Shown in pieces: positions 53,180 through 62,781 of a DNA stretch of 64,000 nucleotides. This stretch comes from Pseudoalteromonas sp. MMG007 (lineage in GTDB: Bacteria; Pseudomonadota; Gammaproteobacteria; Enterobacterales; Alteromonadaceae). The position numbers were made by a program, and so were the translations under genes. The stretch spans positions 62,001 through 126,000 of the forward strand of contig NZ_JAGJEI010000009.1 of NCBI RefSeq assembly GCF_018100985.1, read 5' to 3'. Numbering within the stretch: the first letter of the stretch is position 1; each line of letters starts with the position of its first letter. The notes under the pieces were generated by a model. That model worked only from the letters and a program-made list of their open reading frames with translations, did no database searches and was not told where the DNA came from.

Positions 53180-55405
53180 TTATTTAACATCAAAATGACG
53201 ATTAAAGAAGTTAGTAATAGTTTGATGTAAGTGTGTTTGCACTTGTTTACCGCGTAGGCTGTGTTTAGAGCCTGGGTAAGTCATCATTTCAAACTGTTTT
53301 TCGTTATCTTGAAGTTGTTTAAACAATTTTGTGGAATGCGTAAACAATACGTTGTCATCAGCCATTCCATGGTAAATCATTAATGGACCTTTTAAGCCAT
53401 CTGCATATGGAAATACAGCACTATCTTCATAGCCTTTAGCATTTGTATCAGGGTGGCCTAAATAACGCTCTGTGTAATGTGTATCGTATAGAGCCCAATC
53501 GGTTACTGGAGCACCTGATACGCCGGCTTGAAAGTAATCGCCCGCTTTAAACATAGTCATAAGTGCCATATAGCCGCCGTAGCTGTGGCCATAAACACCA
53601 ATGCGCTCTGGGTCTACGTAATCAAGTGTACGTAAAAACTCTACGCCTTTAATTTGGTCGGCAACCTCAACCACACCTAAATGTTTATAAATAGCATCTT
53701 CAAACTTTTTACCACGATTGTAAGAACCTCGGTTATCAAGTTGAAAAATAACGTAGCCTTGTTGCGCCATGTATTGAAAGTACAGATTTTTACTGCGCCA
53801 GCTATTTGTTACTCGTTGTGCGTGCGGGCCGCCGTAAACGTTAACAATAACAGGGTGCTTTTTGCCATCACTTACATTACTTGGCTTAAATAAACGGTAA
53901 TGCATTACTTGGCCATCTTGTGCTTTAATTGTACCGTATTCTGGTGTTGTTAAATCACTTAAGTAAGGAGTAAGCGGGTGACTGCTATCTAGCTTATTTT
54001 CTTCAAGCCATGTAATAAACTCACCATTTATTTTGCGAAGAGCAGCTGAATTTGGCGTATTATCAGATGAGCTATTATCAATAAAGGTTTTGCTATCTTT
54101 TGCCATTACCACGCTGTGGTATTTACCTTTTTCGGTAATTCGCTTTGCATCGCCTTTTTTAAATAAAGGCGCGCTGTATAAATGGCTTTCAAGCGGGGTA
54201 TCTTTGCGTCCTGCAAAGTAGACAATGCCTTTTTTCTCATCAATACCTTTTAAACTGTCAACAGCCCAATCGCCAGAAGTAATTTGGCGAACAAGTTGAC
54301 CGTTAGTGCGGTACAAGTATAAATGTTTAAAGCCATCACGCTCAGATGCCCATACAAAATGCTTTTTGTCTTTTAAAAACTCAAGGTCAAAATGTAGGTT
54401 TATCCACGTTTCGCTGTTTTCGGTAAGCGCTACTTTTTGTGTTTTAGTGTTGCTGTTATAAAAACGCAGTTCTAATTTATGTTGCGAGCGATTTTGCCAT
54501 TGGTATGACAGTGTATTGCCGTCTTTTAGCCATTTAGCGCGGGCAATGTAAATATCTTCATCTTTACCTAAATCAATCCAATCGACTTTTTGGTCGTTAA
54601 GTTTAACTACACCTAGCTGAATTTTAACGTTGTCGGTACCTGTAAACGGGTAGCGCTGATTAAATAACTTAACTTCGTCAGCGTAAATTTCGTTACGGAT
54701 AGCTTCTTTTACAGGAGTTTCGTCAACGCGGGTATAGGCAATTTTAGTTTCATCCCCTGACCACCAGTAACCTGTCATACGGCTCATTTCTTCTTGAGCA
54801 ACAAATTCGGCCATGCCGTTTTTAATAACGCCGCCACCATCTTTACTAAGCTGAATCTCTTTACCAGAATCAAGCTCTAACGCGTAAAGGTTTTGCTCAC
54901 GAATAAACGATACATAATTACCTTTAGGTGAAAAACGCGCATCAGTTTCAAATGCTTCAGTGTCGGTTAGTTTTTTACTTTTAGCTGAGGCCAAATCGTA
55001 ATAATAAAGGTCGCCGTTGAGTGGGAATAAAAGTGCTTTGCCGTCTTTAGACCATTTATATTCTAAAATACCTTTACCAAAAATACGTTGGCGTTCGCGG
55101 CGTGCTTTTTCTTCATCTGAAAGGTTTTCTGGGCCTGAAAATAATTTAGCAGAATCAACAAGTACACGATTAGTGTTGTCTTTTAAGTTGTATTCCCACA
55201 AATCATAACGGTTGTAGTCATCGTTTTTACCTTGTAAGTAAGTTACGCGGCTGCCGTCGGGTGAGAATTTAAGTTGTACCGGCGATTTACCAGAGAGACT
55301 CGGATCGTCAAAAATACGCTCTAATGATAAAGGTTTTGCTTGAACACTAATAGCGCCAACCATTAACGGTATAGCTAGTGAGAGGTGTTTTATTTTTTTT
55401 AGCAC
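53180..55405 (-). CDS. Exported S9 family peptidase (DPP-IV-like)
   Basis: A 741-residue protein with a signal peptide (MLKKIKHLSLAIPLMVGAISVQA). An eight-bladed beta-propeller (about 40-480) has a DPP-IV-type FVAQEEMSRMTGYWWSGDE with the substrate Glu pair. An alpha/beta hydrolase follows: Ser in VYGHSYGGYMALM near 608, Asp in MADDNVLFTHS near 684, His in GSKHSLRG near 716. These match dipeptidyl peptidase IV, which releases Xaa-Pro dipeptides. Periplasmic or cell-surface peptide breakdown fits a marine heterotroph. Divergent from the HIT gene. Confidence 0.93.
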   Translation of the reverse strand: MLKKIKHLSLAIPLMVGAISVQAKPLSLERIFDDPSLSGKSPVQLKFSPDGSRVTYLQGKNDDYNRYDLWEYNLKDNTNRVLVDSAKLFSGPENLSDEEKARRERQRIFGKGILEYKWSKDGKALLFPLNGDLYYYDLASAKSKKLTDTEAFETDARFSPKGNYVSFIREQNLYALELDSGKEIQLSKDGGGVIKNGMAEFVAQEEMSRMTGYWWSGDETKIAYTRVDETPVKEAIRNEIYADEVKLFNQRYPFTGTDNVKIQLGVVKLNDQKVDWIDLGKDEDIYIARAKWLKDGNTLSYQWQNRSQHKLELRFYNSNTKTQKVALTENSETWINLHFDLEFLKDKKHFVWASERDGFKHLYLYRTNGQLVRQITSGDWAVDSLKGIDEKKGIVYFAGRKDTPLESHLYSAPLFKKGDAKRITEKGKYHSVVMAKDSKTFIDNSSSDNTPNSAALRKINGEFITWLEENKLDSSHPLTPYLSDLTTPEYGTIKAQDGQVMHYRLFKPSNVSDGKKHPVIVNVYGGPHAQRVTNSWRSKNLYFQYMAQQGYVIFQLDNRGSYNRGKKFEDAIYKHLGVVEVADQIKGVEFLRTLDYVDPERIGVYGHSYGGYMALMTMFKAGDYFQAGVSGAPVTDWALYDTHYTERYLGHPDTNAKGYEDSAVFPYADGLKGPLMIYHGMADDNVLFTHSTKLFKQLQDNEKQFEMMTYPGSKHSLRGKQVQTHLHQTITNFFNRHFDVK

Positions 55406-55516
55406 AAGGTTGCCTTAGCTTATTATAAATATTGCTTTGATGGTAAAGCCAAGCGTGTGCAACTGCAACTAAATGCTATAAAGTGGCGATTATCAAAGAC
55501 AAAGTAGGACATAGCA

Positions 55517-55921
55517 ATGACTCATACTGAATTTAAACTAGCCCCTGAGCTTAAGCGCGACTGCATAGAACTTGCCGACTGGCCACTGTGTAAAGTGCTT
55601 TTATTAAACGATAGCCAGTATCCGTGGTTTGTATTAGTGCCAAGGCAGGCAAACTTAAGAGAGATAATTGATTTATCTGAGGAGGATCAAATTGTTTATT
55701 TAAAAGAGTCAGCCAGGCTAAGTAAATTATTAATGGATGTATTTAAACCAGATAAATTAAACATAGCGGCGTTAGGTAACATGGTGCCGCAATTACATAT
55801 TCATCATATTGCACGTTTTACGAGTGATTCTGCTTGGCCTGCGCCAATTTGGGGTAAACACCCCGCAGTGCCTTATACAGAGCCACAAATTGTAGAGCTA
55901 AAAAAAGCGCTGCAGTTTTAA
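55517..55921 (+). CDS. HIT domain protein
   Basis: A 134-residue protein of the histidine-triad fold. CKVLLLNDSQYPWFVLVPRQ starts the domain, NIAALGNMVPQLHIHHIARF carries the triad region near residues 88-107. The triad reads HIHHIAR rather than HxHxH, a variant seen in a proteobacterial HIT subgroup (from memory). HIT proteins are nucleotide hydrolases or transferases. The gene is divergent from the S9 peptidase gene by 111 bp and its 3' end nears the M49-like gene on the opposite strand. Confidence 0.85.
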   Translation: MTHTEFKLAPELKRDCIELADWPLCKVLLLNDSQYPWFVLVPRQANLREIIDLSEEDQIVYLKESARLSKLLMDVFKPDKLNIAALGNMVPQLHIHHIARFTSDSAWPAPIWGKHPAVPYTEPQIVELKKALQF

Positions 55922-55962
55922 GCCGCAACGCTTTTTTAGGGTTTAACTAAGTTTAACTAAAC

Positions 55963-57663
55963 TTATTTAAGCCCTAGCACTTCTTTACCTTGTTTAAAGG
56001 TTACATCTACAGGGATATTAGCTTTACTTAGTTTTTCTAAGTCTTTAGCAAGCTCTTCTTTAATATCGCCATGTGTTGCGATTAGTTGATCTACTTTTTC
56101 GTAATCACCATCACCTTGTAAAGTTAAAATTAGGCGAGATAATTTAGCCATTGCTACGCCCATTTTTTCCATATTTACGCGGTATAAACCCTCGTCATTT
56201 TTAGAAAATGCGCCTTCTTGTGCAAAGAAGTTAAAGCGGATCATATTGGCTTTACCATGAGCGCTTGATGCACCAAAACGTACAGAGCGGAAAATACCTG
56301 CCATAAACGTAGTGTAGTAATCCTCTAGTGTACCTTCGGTAATTTCGCCTTTTTTGAGTAACTGCTCAACCATGTATAAACCTAAAATATCGGCTTTACC
56401 TTCTTCAAGCGCACTTGCGTGTTCTTGCAATGATTGGCGAACCGTCCCTTTACCTGTAAGCGTGTTTTTAATACCTAAACCATGTGCTACTTCATGAAAC
56501 ATAGTATTGGCAAAAAATGCGTTAAAGGTAATATGCTTACGTTGCTCTGGCACAATTAGCTGCTCAGAAATTGGCACTAAAATTTTATCAAACTTAGCGC
56601 GCATTGCGTTCTTAAGCTGCAGGCGGCGAGTGCCTTTTTCAAGCTGAACCTGCTCATCGTTTGGTAAGTTAATAGCGATAGTTTTACTACCTGCGTTAGA
56701 GTGGCCTGCGTAGTAAACAACATCGTAAGCATTTAAATCGGCGTCTGAACCTGGGACTTCTTGCTTGTATTTAGCATCTACTGGTAAGTCTTTTTGGAGC
56801 TCAGGTAAAAAGGCTGCAAACTTAGCCAGGCGCTCGCTCCATTTTAAATCTTTAATTAATACGTAAGACTCATAAGCTGCGCGGTAGCCAAACAGTTGAT
56901 CTTCGTAAGTTTCTATTGGGCCAATAACCACATCTACAGGGTTATTTTTCATATCCATCCACGCAAAGTCAGACACCTGGAAGTCGTCTTTTTGCAATGC
57001 GTCAGCGCGTAGGTTTAAGTAATTAGCAAATTCTTTATCGTCAGCAAGTTTACTCGCTTCACGTAATAGTTTTGCAGCTTCTGCAAGTTCATTAGCGTAT
57101 TCTTTAGAGTAAGGTACGCTGTATAGTTTACCTTGCTCGTCACGTTTAATTACTGAGTAAAGGCCTTTTTTATCTTCTACATCAGCTTTATTTAACTCTT
57201 CTTTAGTTATGTCTGCTGGGTAAAATTGAGCACCAAGGGCTTTTTCTTTATAGCCTGATAAAAATGCTTCATCGCCGTTTAAGCGATCCCATGGGCCGTA
57301 ATTTATATCGGCAAATTTTCGTACTTTTTCATCGCTTAGTTTTGCTAAAAACGCATCTTTATTTTCACCAAACGATTGTTTCCAAAATAATTCATCCATA
57401 ATTTTAGAAGCATCAATAAGCTTAGAAACCATCGCTTTTTGGTTATCATTTAAATGCGAAAGGTCAGCCTCTAGGCTAAAATCTGTATAAATATCTAAAC
57501 GTTGCTCATCTGTATTGATAAGCTTAGGTCCGGATTGAGCGCCACTTTCTTGGGCTAGATCTACGGCTGTGTTGTCGGTAGAAGACGGTGCTTGTTCTGA
57601 ACATGCACTAAGAAAAACAACACCAGAGAGCAAAATTGCTTGGCTAATTTTATTTAATATCAT
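55963..57663 (-). CDS. Lipoprotein zinc hydrolase, DPP III (M49)-like
   Basis: A 566-residue protein with a lipoprotein signal (ILLSGVVFLSACSEQ; Cys near residue 21). The C-terminal half has FFANTMFHEVAHGLGIKNTL near 390-410, a zinc-binding HExxH motif, and LEEGKADILGLYMVEQLL with a downstream Glu-Asp pair as in M49. Classical dipeptidyl peptidase III has HELLGH, one residue longer, so this belongs to a related bacterial branch. Peptide hydrolysis at the outer or inner membrane is inferred. It stands alone and diverges from an HDOD gene. Confidence 0.78.
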   Translation of the reverse strand: MILNKISQAILLSGVVFLSACSEQAPSSTDNTAVDLAQESGAQSGPKLINTDEQRLDIYTDFSLEADLSHLNDNQKAMVSKLIDASKIMDELFWKQSFGENKDAFLAKLSDEKVRKFADINYGPWDRLNGDEAFLSGYKEKALGAQFYPADITKEELNKADVEDKKGLYSVIKRDEQGKLYSVPYSKEYANELAEAAKLLREASKLADDKEFANYLNLRADALQKDDFQVSDFAWMDMKNNPVDVVIGPIETYEDQLFGYRAAYESYVLIKDLKWSERLAKFAAFLPELQKDLPVDAKYKQEVPGSDADLNAYDVVYYAGHSNAGSKTIAINLPNDEQVQLEKGTRRLQLKNAMRAKFDKILVPISEQLIVPEQRKHITFNAFFANTMFHEVAHGLGIKNTLTGKGTVRQSLQEHASALEEGKADILGLYMVEQLLKKGEITEGTLEDYYTTFMAGIFRSVRFGASSAHGKANMIRFNFFAQEGAFSKNDEGLYRVNMEKMGVAMAKLSRLILTLQGDGDYEKVDQLIATHGDIKEELAKDLEKLSKANIPVDVTFKQGKEVLGLK

Positions 57664-57959
57664 TATTTTGCCTATTAAAAAGTAAGTTTAAAAACTTGTA
57701 TAGCTATGCTTAAAGGCTAAAAGTATACAAACGCTTCCTTATTGTGATTGCATTAAAGCAAAACTAAAAGGTAAATAGCAAGTATTTGGCGTTGTAAGGC
57801 AGGCACATGCGCTAAAGCGTCACTAATTAAAATAAAACTCTATAATTTCCTTAACTTTATCGGTAAGTTAGACAATACTAATTTATATTACTAATACAAA
57901 AATTAATGGTCTGAATTTGCAGTTGCTTGCAGGCTAAACACAAAAGGATGGCAAGCTAT

Positions 57960-58799
57960 ATGTCTACAGAAAATGCTTTATTAACGATTCTAGTTGATAG
58001 AATAAATAACGATACACTCGTACTGCCAACGCTTCCTGAAGTTGCAATTAAGGTTCGCCAAGCGGCGGATAACCCTGATGTAAACTTGATGCAAATGTCG
58101 GATGTTATTGCTCAAGACCCCGCGCTTTCTGCCCGTATGATAAAAGTAGCCAACAGTGCAATTATGGGGCGTGCAGTTAAAGTATCTAATTTGCAGCAAG
58201 CAGTGACACGTATTGGTCTGCGCCAAATTAAAAATATTGCAACAGCAATGGCAATGGAGCAACTGTTTGTATCAAACAATGAACTAATTAAAGGTTACAT
58301 GGGTAAAGCGTGGCAAAAAACATTAACGGTTGCAAGTCACTCTATTTCACTAATGGAATTTTACTTACAAAATCAAAAGCACACGTCGTTAAATCGCGAT
58401 TCGATTACACTCGCCGCACTTGTATATAATATTGGCGTGTTACCTATTTTAACTGAAGCAGAGCGCCACCCAGAAGTTTTTGCTAATCCAAGCTTTTTAG
58501 CTCATGCTATTCAAAAGTTGAGTGGTGAAATTGGCTCGTCAATTATGACTGCCTGGGAGTTTCCTAAGGAGTTTGTTGATGTTGCACAAAGCTGGGCCGA
58601 TCCGACTTATAAACCGGCTCAAGTGAGTTATGTTGATTTTATTCGTGTCGGCGCTATTTTAGAAGGGACATTACAGGTTTCTGATAAATCGGCAGCATTA
58701 CAAACTTATATAGATAAGGGTGTTATACCATCAATGCAGCTGTTCTCTAGCGACGAGTACAACGAAATGCTAGCTGATGTAAAAGATATGTTTAGTTAA
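57960..58799 (+). CDS. HDOD domain signalling protein
   Basis: I start at ATG 57960 (MSTENALLTILVDRINND), with AAAGGA 11 bp upstream; longer frames from 57927 or 57948 have no usable ribosome site. The 279-residue protein has an HDOD domain from about residue 15 to 215: LPTLPEVAIKVRQAADNPDV, DVIAQDPALSARMIKVANSA, then VTRIGLRQIKNIATAMAMEQ. The catalytic HD pair of true HD phosphohydrolases is missing, as is normal for HDOD. Such proteins work in c-di-GMP or stress signalling as scaffolds. It has no attached receiver or GGDEF domain and is followed by a shared terminator. Confidence 0.9.
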   Translation: MSTENALLTILVDRINNDTLVLPTLPEVAIKVRQAADNPDVNLMQMSDVIAQDPALSARMIKVANSAIMGRAVKVSNLQQAVTRIGLRQIKNIATAMAMEQLFVSNNELIKGYMGKAWQKTLTVASHSISLMEFYLQNQKHTSLNRDSITLAALVYNIGVLPILTEAERHPEVFANPSFLAHAIQKLSGEIGSSIMTAWEFPKEFVDVAQSWADPTYKPAQVSYVDFIRVGAILEGTLQVSDKSAALQTYIDKGVIPSMQLFSSDEYNEMLADVKDMFS

Positions 58800-58820
58800 A
58801 CATACTTTATTATTGGTAAT

Positions 58821-58850
58821 AAAAAAGCACGATTTTATCGTGCTTTTTAC
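58821..58850. terminator. Bidirectional terminator (HDOD gene / rdgC)
   Basis: AAAAAAGCACGAT pairs with ATCGTGCTTTTT over a short TTT loop, with A and T runs on either side. It lies between convergent genes. Confidence 0.88.
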
Positions 58851-58857
58851 ATTTTAG

Positions 58858-59775
58858 TTATGCTTTATGTAAATCGTCTGCATCACCTAAACCGGCAGTT
58901 AACTCTTCAAGCAATTGCTTAATTTCTTCTGATGCTAATATAAAGTCGGCATCAAGCTTAACGGCCATATCTTCTTTAGGTATGTCAGCGTTTTCTTCTT
59001 TTAAAGTTTCTGAGTAGCTTAAACGTTTAATAGAGCCATCGTTTTGTAGCATAAACTTCAGGCGTTCTTGCCAATCGAGTGCAAGTTTAGTAACACGCTT
59101 ACCGCTTTCTAGGTGCGATTTAACTTCATCACAGGCCAAGTCATGACCTTTAAGTTTTACTTGTGCGCCGCTATCATCAGCTTCTTCAAGTTCAGCGTCT
59201 GAGCCTATTGCAAAACCTTCTGGAGTACTAAAGTTAGTTAGCCAGTCTGTTAAAAACACATCAAGATCGTAATTGGCAAATGCAGGGACTACCGGTAAAG
59301 TTCCTAATGATTTACGAAGTAGAGCGAGCAATTCTTCAGCTTTGTTAAAGCTGCCACTATTTACTACAACCCAACCATTTTCCTGGTCAATAAATGCAAA
59401 TTGTAGACTCGATTTTTTGAATGCTTGCGGAAGCAGTGTATGAAGGATGTTTTCTTTTAATTCATCTTTTTCTTTCTTTTTAACAGGACGGTTTTCTTCT
59501 GCTTCTATTTGATCAATTTTCTCAGCAACTAGTTCGTTTATAACTGACGCAGGTAATACTTTTTCTTCTCTTTTTGCACACACTAAAATACTTTTTTGAG
59601 AAAAATGCGATAATGTTTCACCGTGCTTTCCAAACGCTTTTGTCCAACCAAATGTAGCAAGCTCTTGGCCTGTACATGGTCGAAATAAGTCTTGTTCTAA
59701 TGCTTTATCAAAATCTTCTTGAGTATACGAAACGTCTTGCTTAAAGCGGTAACAAATAAGGTTACTAAACCACAT
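58858..59775 (-). CDS. rdgC: Recombination-associated protein RdgC
   Basis: I start at ATG 59775 because RdgC proteins begin MWFxNLIxYRF and this gives 305 residues (E. coli has 303); an upstream TTG at 59808 adds 11 residues. Typical segments are FRPCTGQELATFGWTKAFG, KSILVCAKREEKVLPASVIN, then VVPAFANYDLDVFLTDWLTN. RdgC forms a ring dimer around DNA and inhibits RecA-promoted strand exchange; in Neisseria it affects pilin variation. The charged middle (NRPVKKKEKDELKENI) is conserved. The ribosome site is weak at both starts. Confidence 0.94.
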   Translation of the reverse strand: MWFSNLICYRFKQDVSYTQEDFDKALEQDLFRPCTGQELATFGWTKAFGKHGETLSHFSQKSILVCAKREEKVLPASVINELVAEKIDQIEAEENRPVKKKEKDELKENILHTLLPQAFKKSSLQFAFIDQENGWVVVNSGSFNKAEELLALLRKSLGTLPVVPAFANYDLDVFLTDWLTNFSTPEGFAIGSDAELEEADDSGAQVKLKGHDLACDEVKSHLESGKRVTKLALDWQERLKFMLQNDGSIKRLSYSETLKEENADIPKEDMAVKLDADFILASEEIKQLLEELTAGLGDADDLHKA

Positions 59776-59882
59776 AGGGGAGTTGATCCATTTGAAAAAT
59801 TTGTACAATCATAGCAATAAAAACAGCATCTCGAAATGGCTGATTTGTTACTGATAAATATGTCTAAATTTAATCCAAAAAG

Positions 59883-61664
59883 TTACTCTTGATTAAAAAT
59901 AGGCATTGGCTTTGCCATGTTTTTAGGAAATTGAATGTAATAGCGAAGTCCTTTACCAGGTTCGCTAGTGGCATCAATAGAGCCACTTAACGTTTGTTTT
60001 ACTAAATTAAACATTATATGGGTGCCCAAACCACTGCCGCCTTGGTCGCGCTTAGTCGTAAAAAATGGGTCAAATAATTTAGTTAATTGCTCACTTGTAA
60101 CGCCATTACCATCATCTTTGTAATCGATGGTTAAGTTAGTTTCATCACTTGATATTTTTATATCCATAGTGCCATTTTGTTTACCTTCAAAGCCATGAAT
60201 AAGTGAATTCATGATGAGATTAGTAAAAATTTGGCTTATAGCACCTGCGGGTAAGTTGAGTACTAAGTCATCAGGGCATTGTAAATTAATGGTATGGGAC
60301 GTTTTTTTAAGTTTAGGGTGCAAAGAGCGAATTACTTCATTGACATAGTCTTTAAAGTTAATTGTTCTCATTGCTTCACTGGCTTGGTCAACCGCAATTT
60401 GTTTAAAGCTGGCAATTAGCTCAGACGCTCTATCAAGGTTTGTAGTGAGTAAACTCGTACTTTGTTTAGCCTCATTAATAAACTCTTCTAGCGCTTTTGG
60501 TGAGAGTTTCTTTTCGGTATACGCATTCTCTAGCTTATTTAATCGCTCTTGTAAAAATGATATAGCGGTAACGCCAATACCAATAGGTGTATTTATATCA
60601 TGTGTAATACCAGCAACTAAGCCACCTAAGGCAGCCATTTTTTCAGTGCCTACTAAGCGCTCTTGAGCTAGGCTCAATTCATCAATATAACGTTGTGATT
60701 CGTTTTGTTTATCGATTAACTCTTGCTCAGTGCTTCGGCGCAGATCTATTTCTTCGGTGAGTACTATTTTTTGCTTTTCGAGCTCATATTTTTGCTGTTG
60801 TAAATCCATCATTGCTTGGCTTAAGTTCGATGTTTTACGTGCTACGTCTTGCTCTAATTGTATATTGTGCTGATCGAGCTTTTCATTGCTAATAATGAGC
60901 TCTTTTTGAGTATGTTCAAGCTCTTTTCTGTACTGCACCACTTTATCTATGAGGTTGTTAAATGAGTGCTCCATAACTTTAAGTTCGTTATGCTCTTCTG
61001 TCTCTATTTCTATGTGTTGACCTTCTAATTCATCAAGCTCTATGTTTTCTAATTGCTCAGTGAGTTCAGCTAAAGGGTCTGTTAATAATTTTCTAAACGC
61101 CATTAAAAATAAAATGATCAAAAATGTAGTTTTGATCATCGCATTACCAATCAAAAAATAGATTGATACCATAATACGGCTAAAAACAACTTCTCGACTG
61201 GAGAACAATGTAACGTCGCCAACTTGTGTAGCACGTCCTGAAAATTCAAAAATAAGTGGGAAGGTATAACCAAATAACCCTGATTTGGTATCTTCTAAAA
61301 TAACCTCTTCTTGAACTAATTGTTGGTTGTATAGTTTATGTATATCGAGAGAGCGGCCAAGCTGTGAAATAATTTCACCACTGTCGTCACGTACGATAAT
61401 TCCTTCGATCATTGGAATAGCAAGTAAGCCTTCTGCCGTTGTAATTGTTTGCTTATTATTTAGCTCCCAAATGGCTCGAGTTAAGCTACGGCTGAAGGTT
61501 TTTTGTAATGTACTGAGTTCGTCGCGAATATAGTCTTTGGTATTGACGTATTCAGCAAGTACTTGGCCACAAGTCACCACAAAGGTAAGCAAAAAATAGA
61601 CTGATAAAACATTAGTCAGCAACTTCTTAGAAAGGCTTTTTTGTAACATGAGTGACGTGTTCAT
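59883..61664 (-). CDS. Sensor histidine kinase with long coiled coil
   Basis: A 593-residue protein with TM1 (about 14-34), a periplasmic sensor (about 35-155), TM2 (about 158-185), a HAMP-like segment and a long coiled coil (about 220-325, ending QRYIDELSLAQERLV). The kinase core follows: H-box LVAGITHDINTPIGIGVTAI (His near residue 355), N-box FTNLIMNSLIHGFEG, IDYKDDGNG and GGSGLGTHIMFNLVKQT. HDINTP is the variant of kinases that often pair with single-domain regulators. A CheY-like regulator starts 519 bp away in the divergent direction and is a likely partner (inference). Confidence 0.9.
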   Translation of the reverse strand: MNTSLMLQKSLSKKLLTNVLSVYFLLTFVVTCGQVLAEYVNTKDYIRDELSTLQKTFSRSLTRAIWELNNKQTITTAEGLLAIPMIEGIIVRDDSGEIISQLGRSLDIHKLYNQQLVQEEVILEDTKSGLFGYTFPLIFEFSGRATQVGDVTLFSSREVVFSRIMVSIYFLIGNAMIKTTFLIILFLMAFRKLLTDPLAELTEQLENIELDELEGQHIEIETEEHNELKVMEHSFNNLIDKVVQYRKELEHTQKELIISNEKLDQHNIQLEQDVARKTSNLSQAMMDLQQQKYELEKQKIVLTEEIDLRRSTEQELIDKQNESQRYIDELSLAQERLVGTEKMAALGGLVAGITHDINTPIGIGVTAISFLQERLNKLENAYTEKKLSPKALEEFINEAKQSTSLLTTNLDRASELIASFKQIAVDQASEAMRTINFKDYVNEVIRSLHPKLKKTSHTINLQCPDDLVLNLPAGAISQIFTNLIMNSLIHGFEGKQNGTMDIKISSDETNLTIDYKDDGNGVTSEQLTKLFDPFFTTKRDQGGSGLGTHIMFNLVKQTLSGSIDATSEPGKGLRYYIQFPKNMAKPMPIFNQE

Positions 61665-62183
61665 CCTTTGTTATTTTTATAACGTTTTGAGAGTAATTTA
61701 AAAGTTAGTCAATAAATGTCTAAAAATAAATAAAAAAGTTAAAATTTAGTAAGGTAACTTTAGGCATGCTGATTTTTAAGACACAATAATCATTGTGCAT
61801 GGTTTGTAGATTATCAGAAGGGTAATAACTCCTAGGTCGCTTTATAGCTTATACCATTACTTAAACCAATGTAATAATAAGCAAGCCTAGTAAAGCTTTC
61901 ACGCCTTGTTTTGGCATCAAGCTTATTATTTCAAATTTAAACGTAAAAGATACAAAGACCCTGTGAAGTATCAAGTTAATTAAACTAAGCATTTTTAGTA
62001 ATTTATTTTGATTTGAACACTAAAACTTCTTAAGCACGGTTAATTGATGAAAACAGGTTTATTCGATAATTACCACTATATTAAATTATTAATGTGTTGA
62101 GTCATTAGGAACAGTGATAGGCTGTAATTGTTGCAAAAGAAGGCAGGTTTTAATCACTTTAAATAGGCTGTGTAGTACTAAAT
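61665..62183. other. Intergenic region between histidine kinase and regulator
   Basis: 519 AT-rich bases between divergent signalling genes. Both promoters should be here. A frame of 103 codons on the minus strand reaches into the regulator gene and looks like its shadow. I found no tRNA, repeat or convincing operator. Confidence 0.45.
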
Positions 62184-62552
62184 ATGATGAAATTTTCAAT
62201 ACTGGTTTGTGATGATTCGACAGTTGCCCGTAGGCAAGTTGTTCGCTGCTTGGATGAGTGCCTAAGCGCTGATATTCAACAAGCTGTAAATGGTGTACAG
62301 GCTTTGGCTCTTTTGCAGGAGCATCATTTTGACTTGATTTGTTTAGATTTAACAATGCCTGAAGTGGACGGAGTACAGGTACTCGAAGCGATAAAAGCAA
62401 AAAAAATAGAGTGCTTTGTATTGGTTATTTCAGCAGATATTCAACAGAAAATGAAAGTGAGAGTTGCACAGCTAGGTGCGATCGACTTTATTGAAAAACC
62501 CATTAATAAATCTAAATTAAAAGAAATATTGCATAAATTTGGCATTCATTAA
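62184..62552 (+). CDS. CheY-like single-domain response regulator
   Basis: A 122-residue receiver: acidic ILVCDDSTVARRQV, phospho-Asp in LICLDLTMPEVDGVQVL near residue 54, Ser in LVISADIQ and Lys in IDFIEKPI. All conserved residues are present. There is no output domain, so it acts through protein contact, perhaps on the flagellar switch, a kinase or an enzyme. It is divergent from the histidine kinase at 59883-61664, and the first 200 bp upstream contain no clear ribosome site. The thr operon leader follows 81 bp downstream. Confidence 0.9.
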   Translation: MMKFSILVCDDSTVARRQVVRCLDECLSADIQQAVNGVQALALLQEHHFDLICLDLTMPEVDGVQVLEAIKAKKIECFVLVISADIQQKMKVRVAQLGAIDFIEKPINKSKLKEILHKFGIH

Positions 62553-62633
62553 GATATTTTATATTAAAAAAGGCTGTTTTATCTTTTTAATTAGGGTTGA
62601 CAGCATCGCCTCTGTTAAGGCAGTCTTAAGCTT

Positions 62634-62693
62634 ATGAAAACAATTAAACGTGTACTGACCATTATTATTACAACCACCATTCTTACTGGATAG
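62634..62693 (+). CDS. thrL: thr operon leader peptide
   Basis: A 19-residue peptide, MKTIKRVLTIIITTTILTG, with 6 Thr and 5 Ile codons clustered at TIIITTTILT. It is 88 bp before thrA and is followed by a strong terminator. This is the classical arrangement for attenuation in which charged tRNA-Thr and tRNA-Ile set ribosome position and so terminator formation. It is too short for ordinary gene finders. Confidence 0.85.
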   Translation: MKTIKRVLTIIITTTILTG

Positions 62694-62719
62694 TGGCATA
62701 GGTCGGTGCAACAAATTTA

Positions 62720-62754
62720 AAGGCCTGTGTTCACTTAGAACACAGGCCTTTTTT
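62720..62754 (+). terminator. thr operon attenuator terminator
   Basis: AAGGCCTGTGTTC pairs perfectly with GAACACAGGCCTT across ACTTA, followed by TTTT. It lies between thrL and thrA. The antiterminator pairing could not be assigned by eye. Confidence 0.88.
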
Positions 62755-62781
62755 AGTTTTATGGGATGAGGAACATAAACA

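Noticed and set aside
62089..62400. 103-codon minus-strand frame over the start of the CheY-like gene
   Set aside because: It overlaps the receiver's conserved Asp region on the other strand and has no recognisable domain.
62597..62602. TTGACA as the -35 of the thr operon
   Set aside because: No acceptable -10 lies 16-18 bp downstream, and the thrL start is too near; promoter left unassigned.
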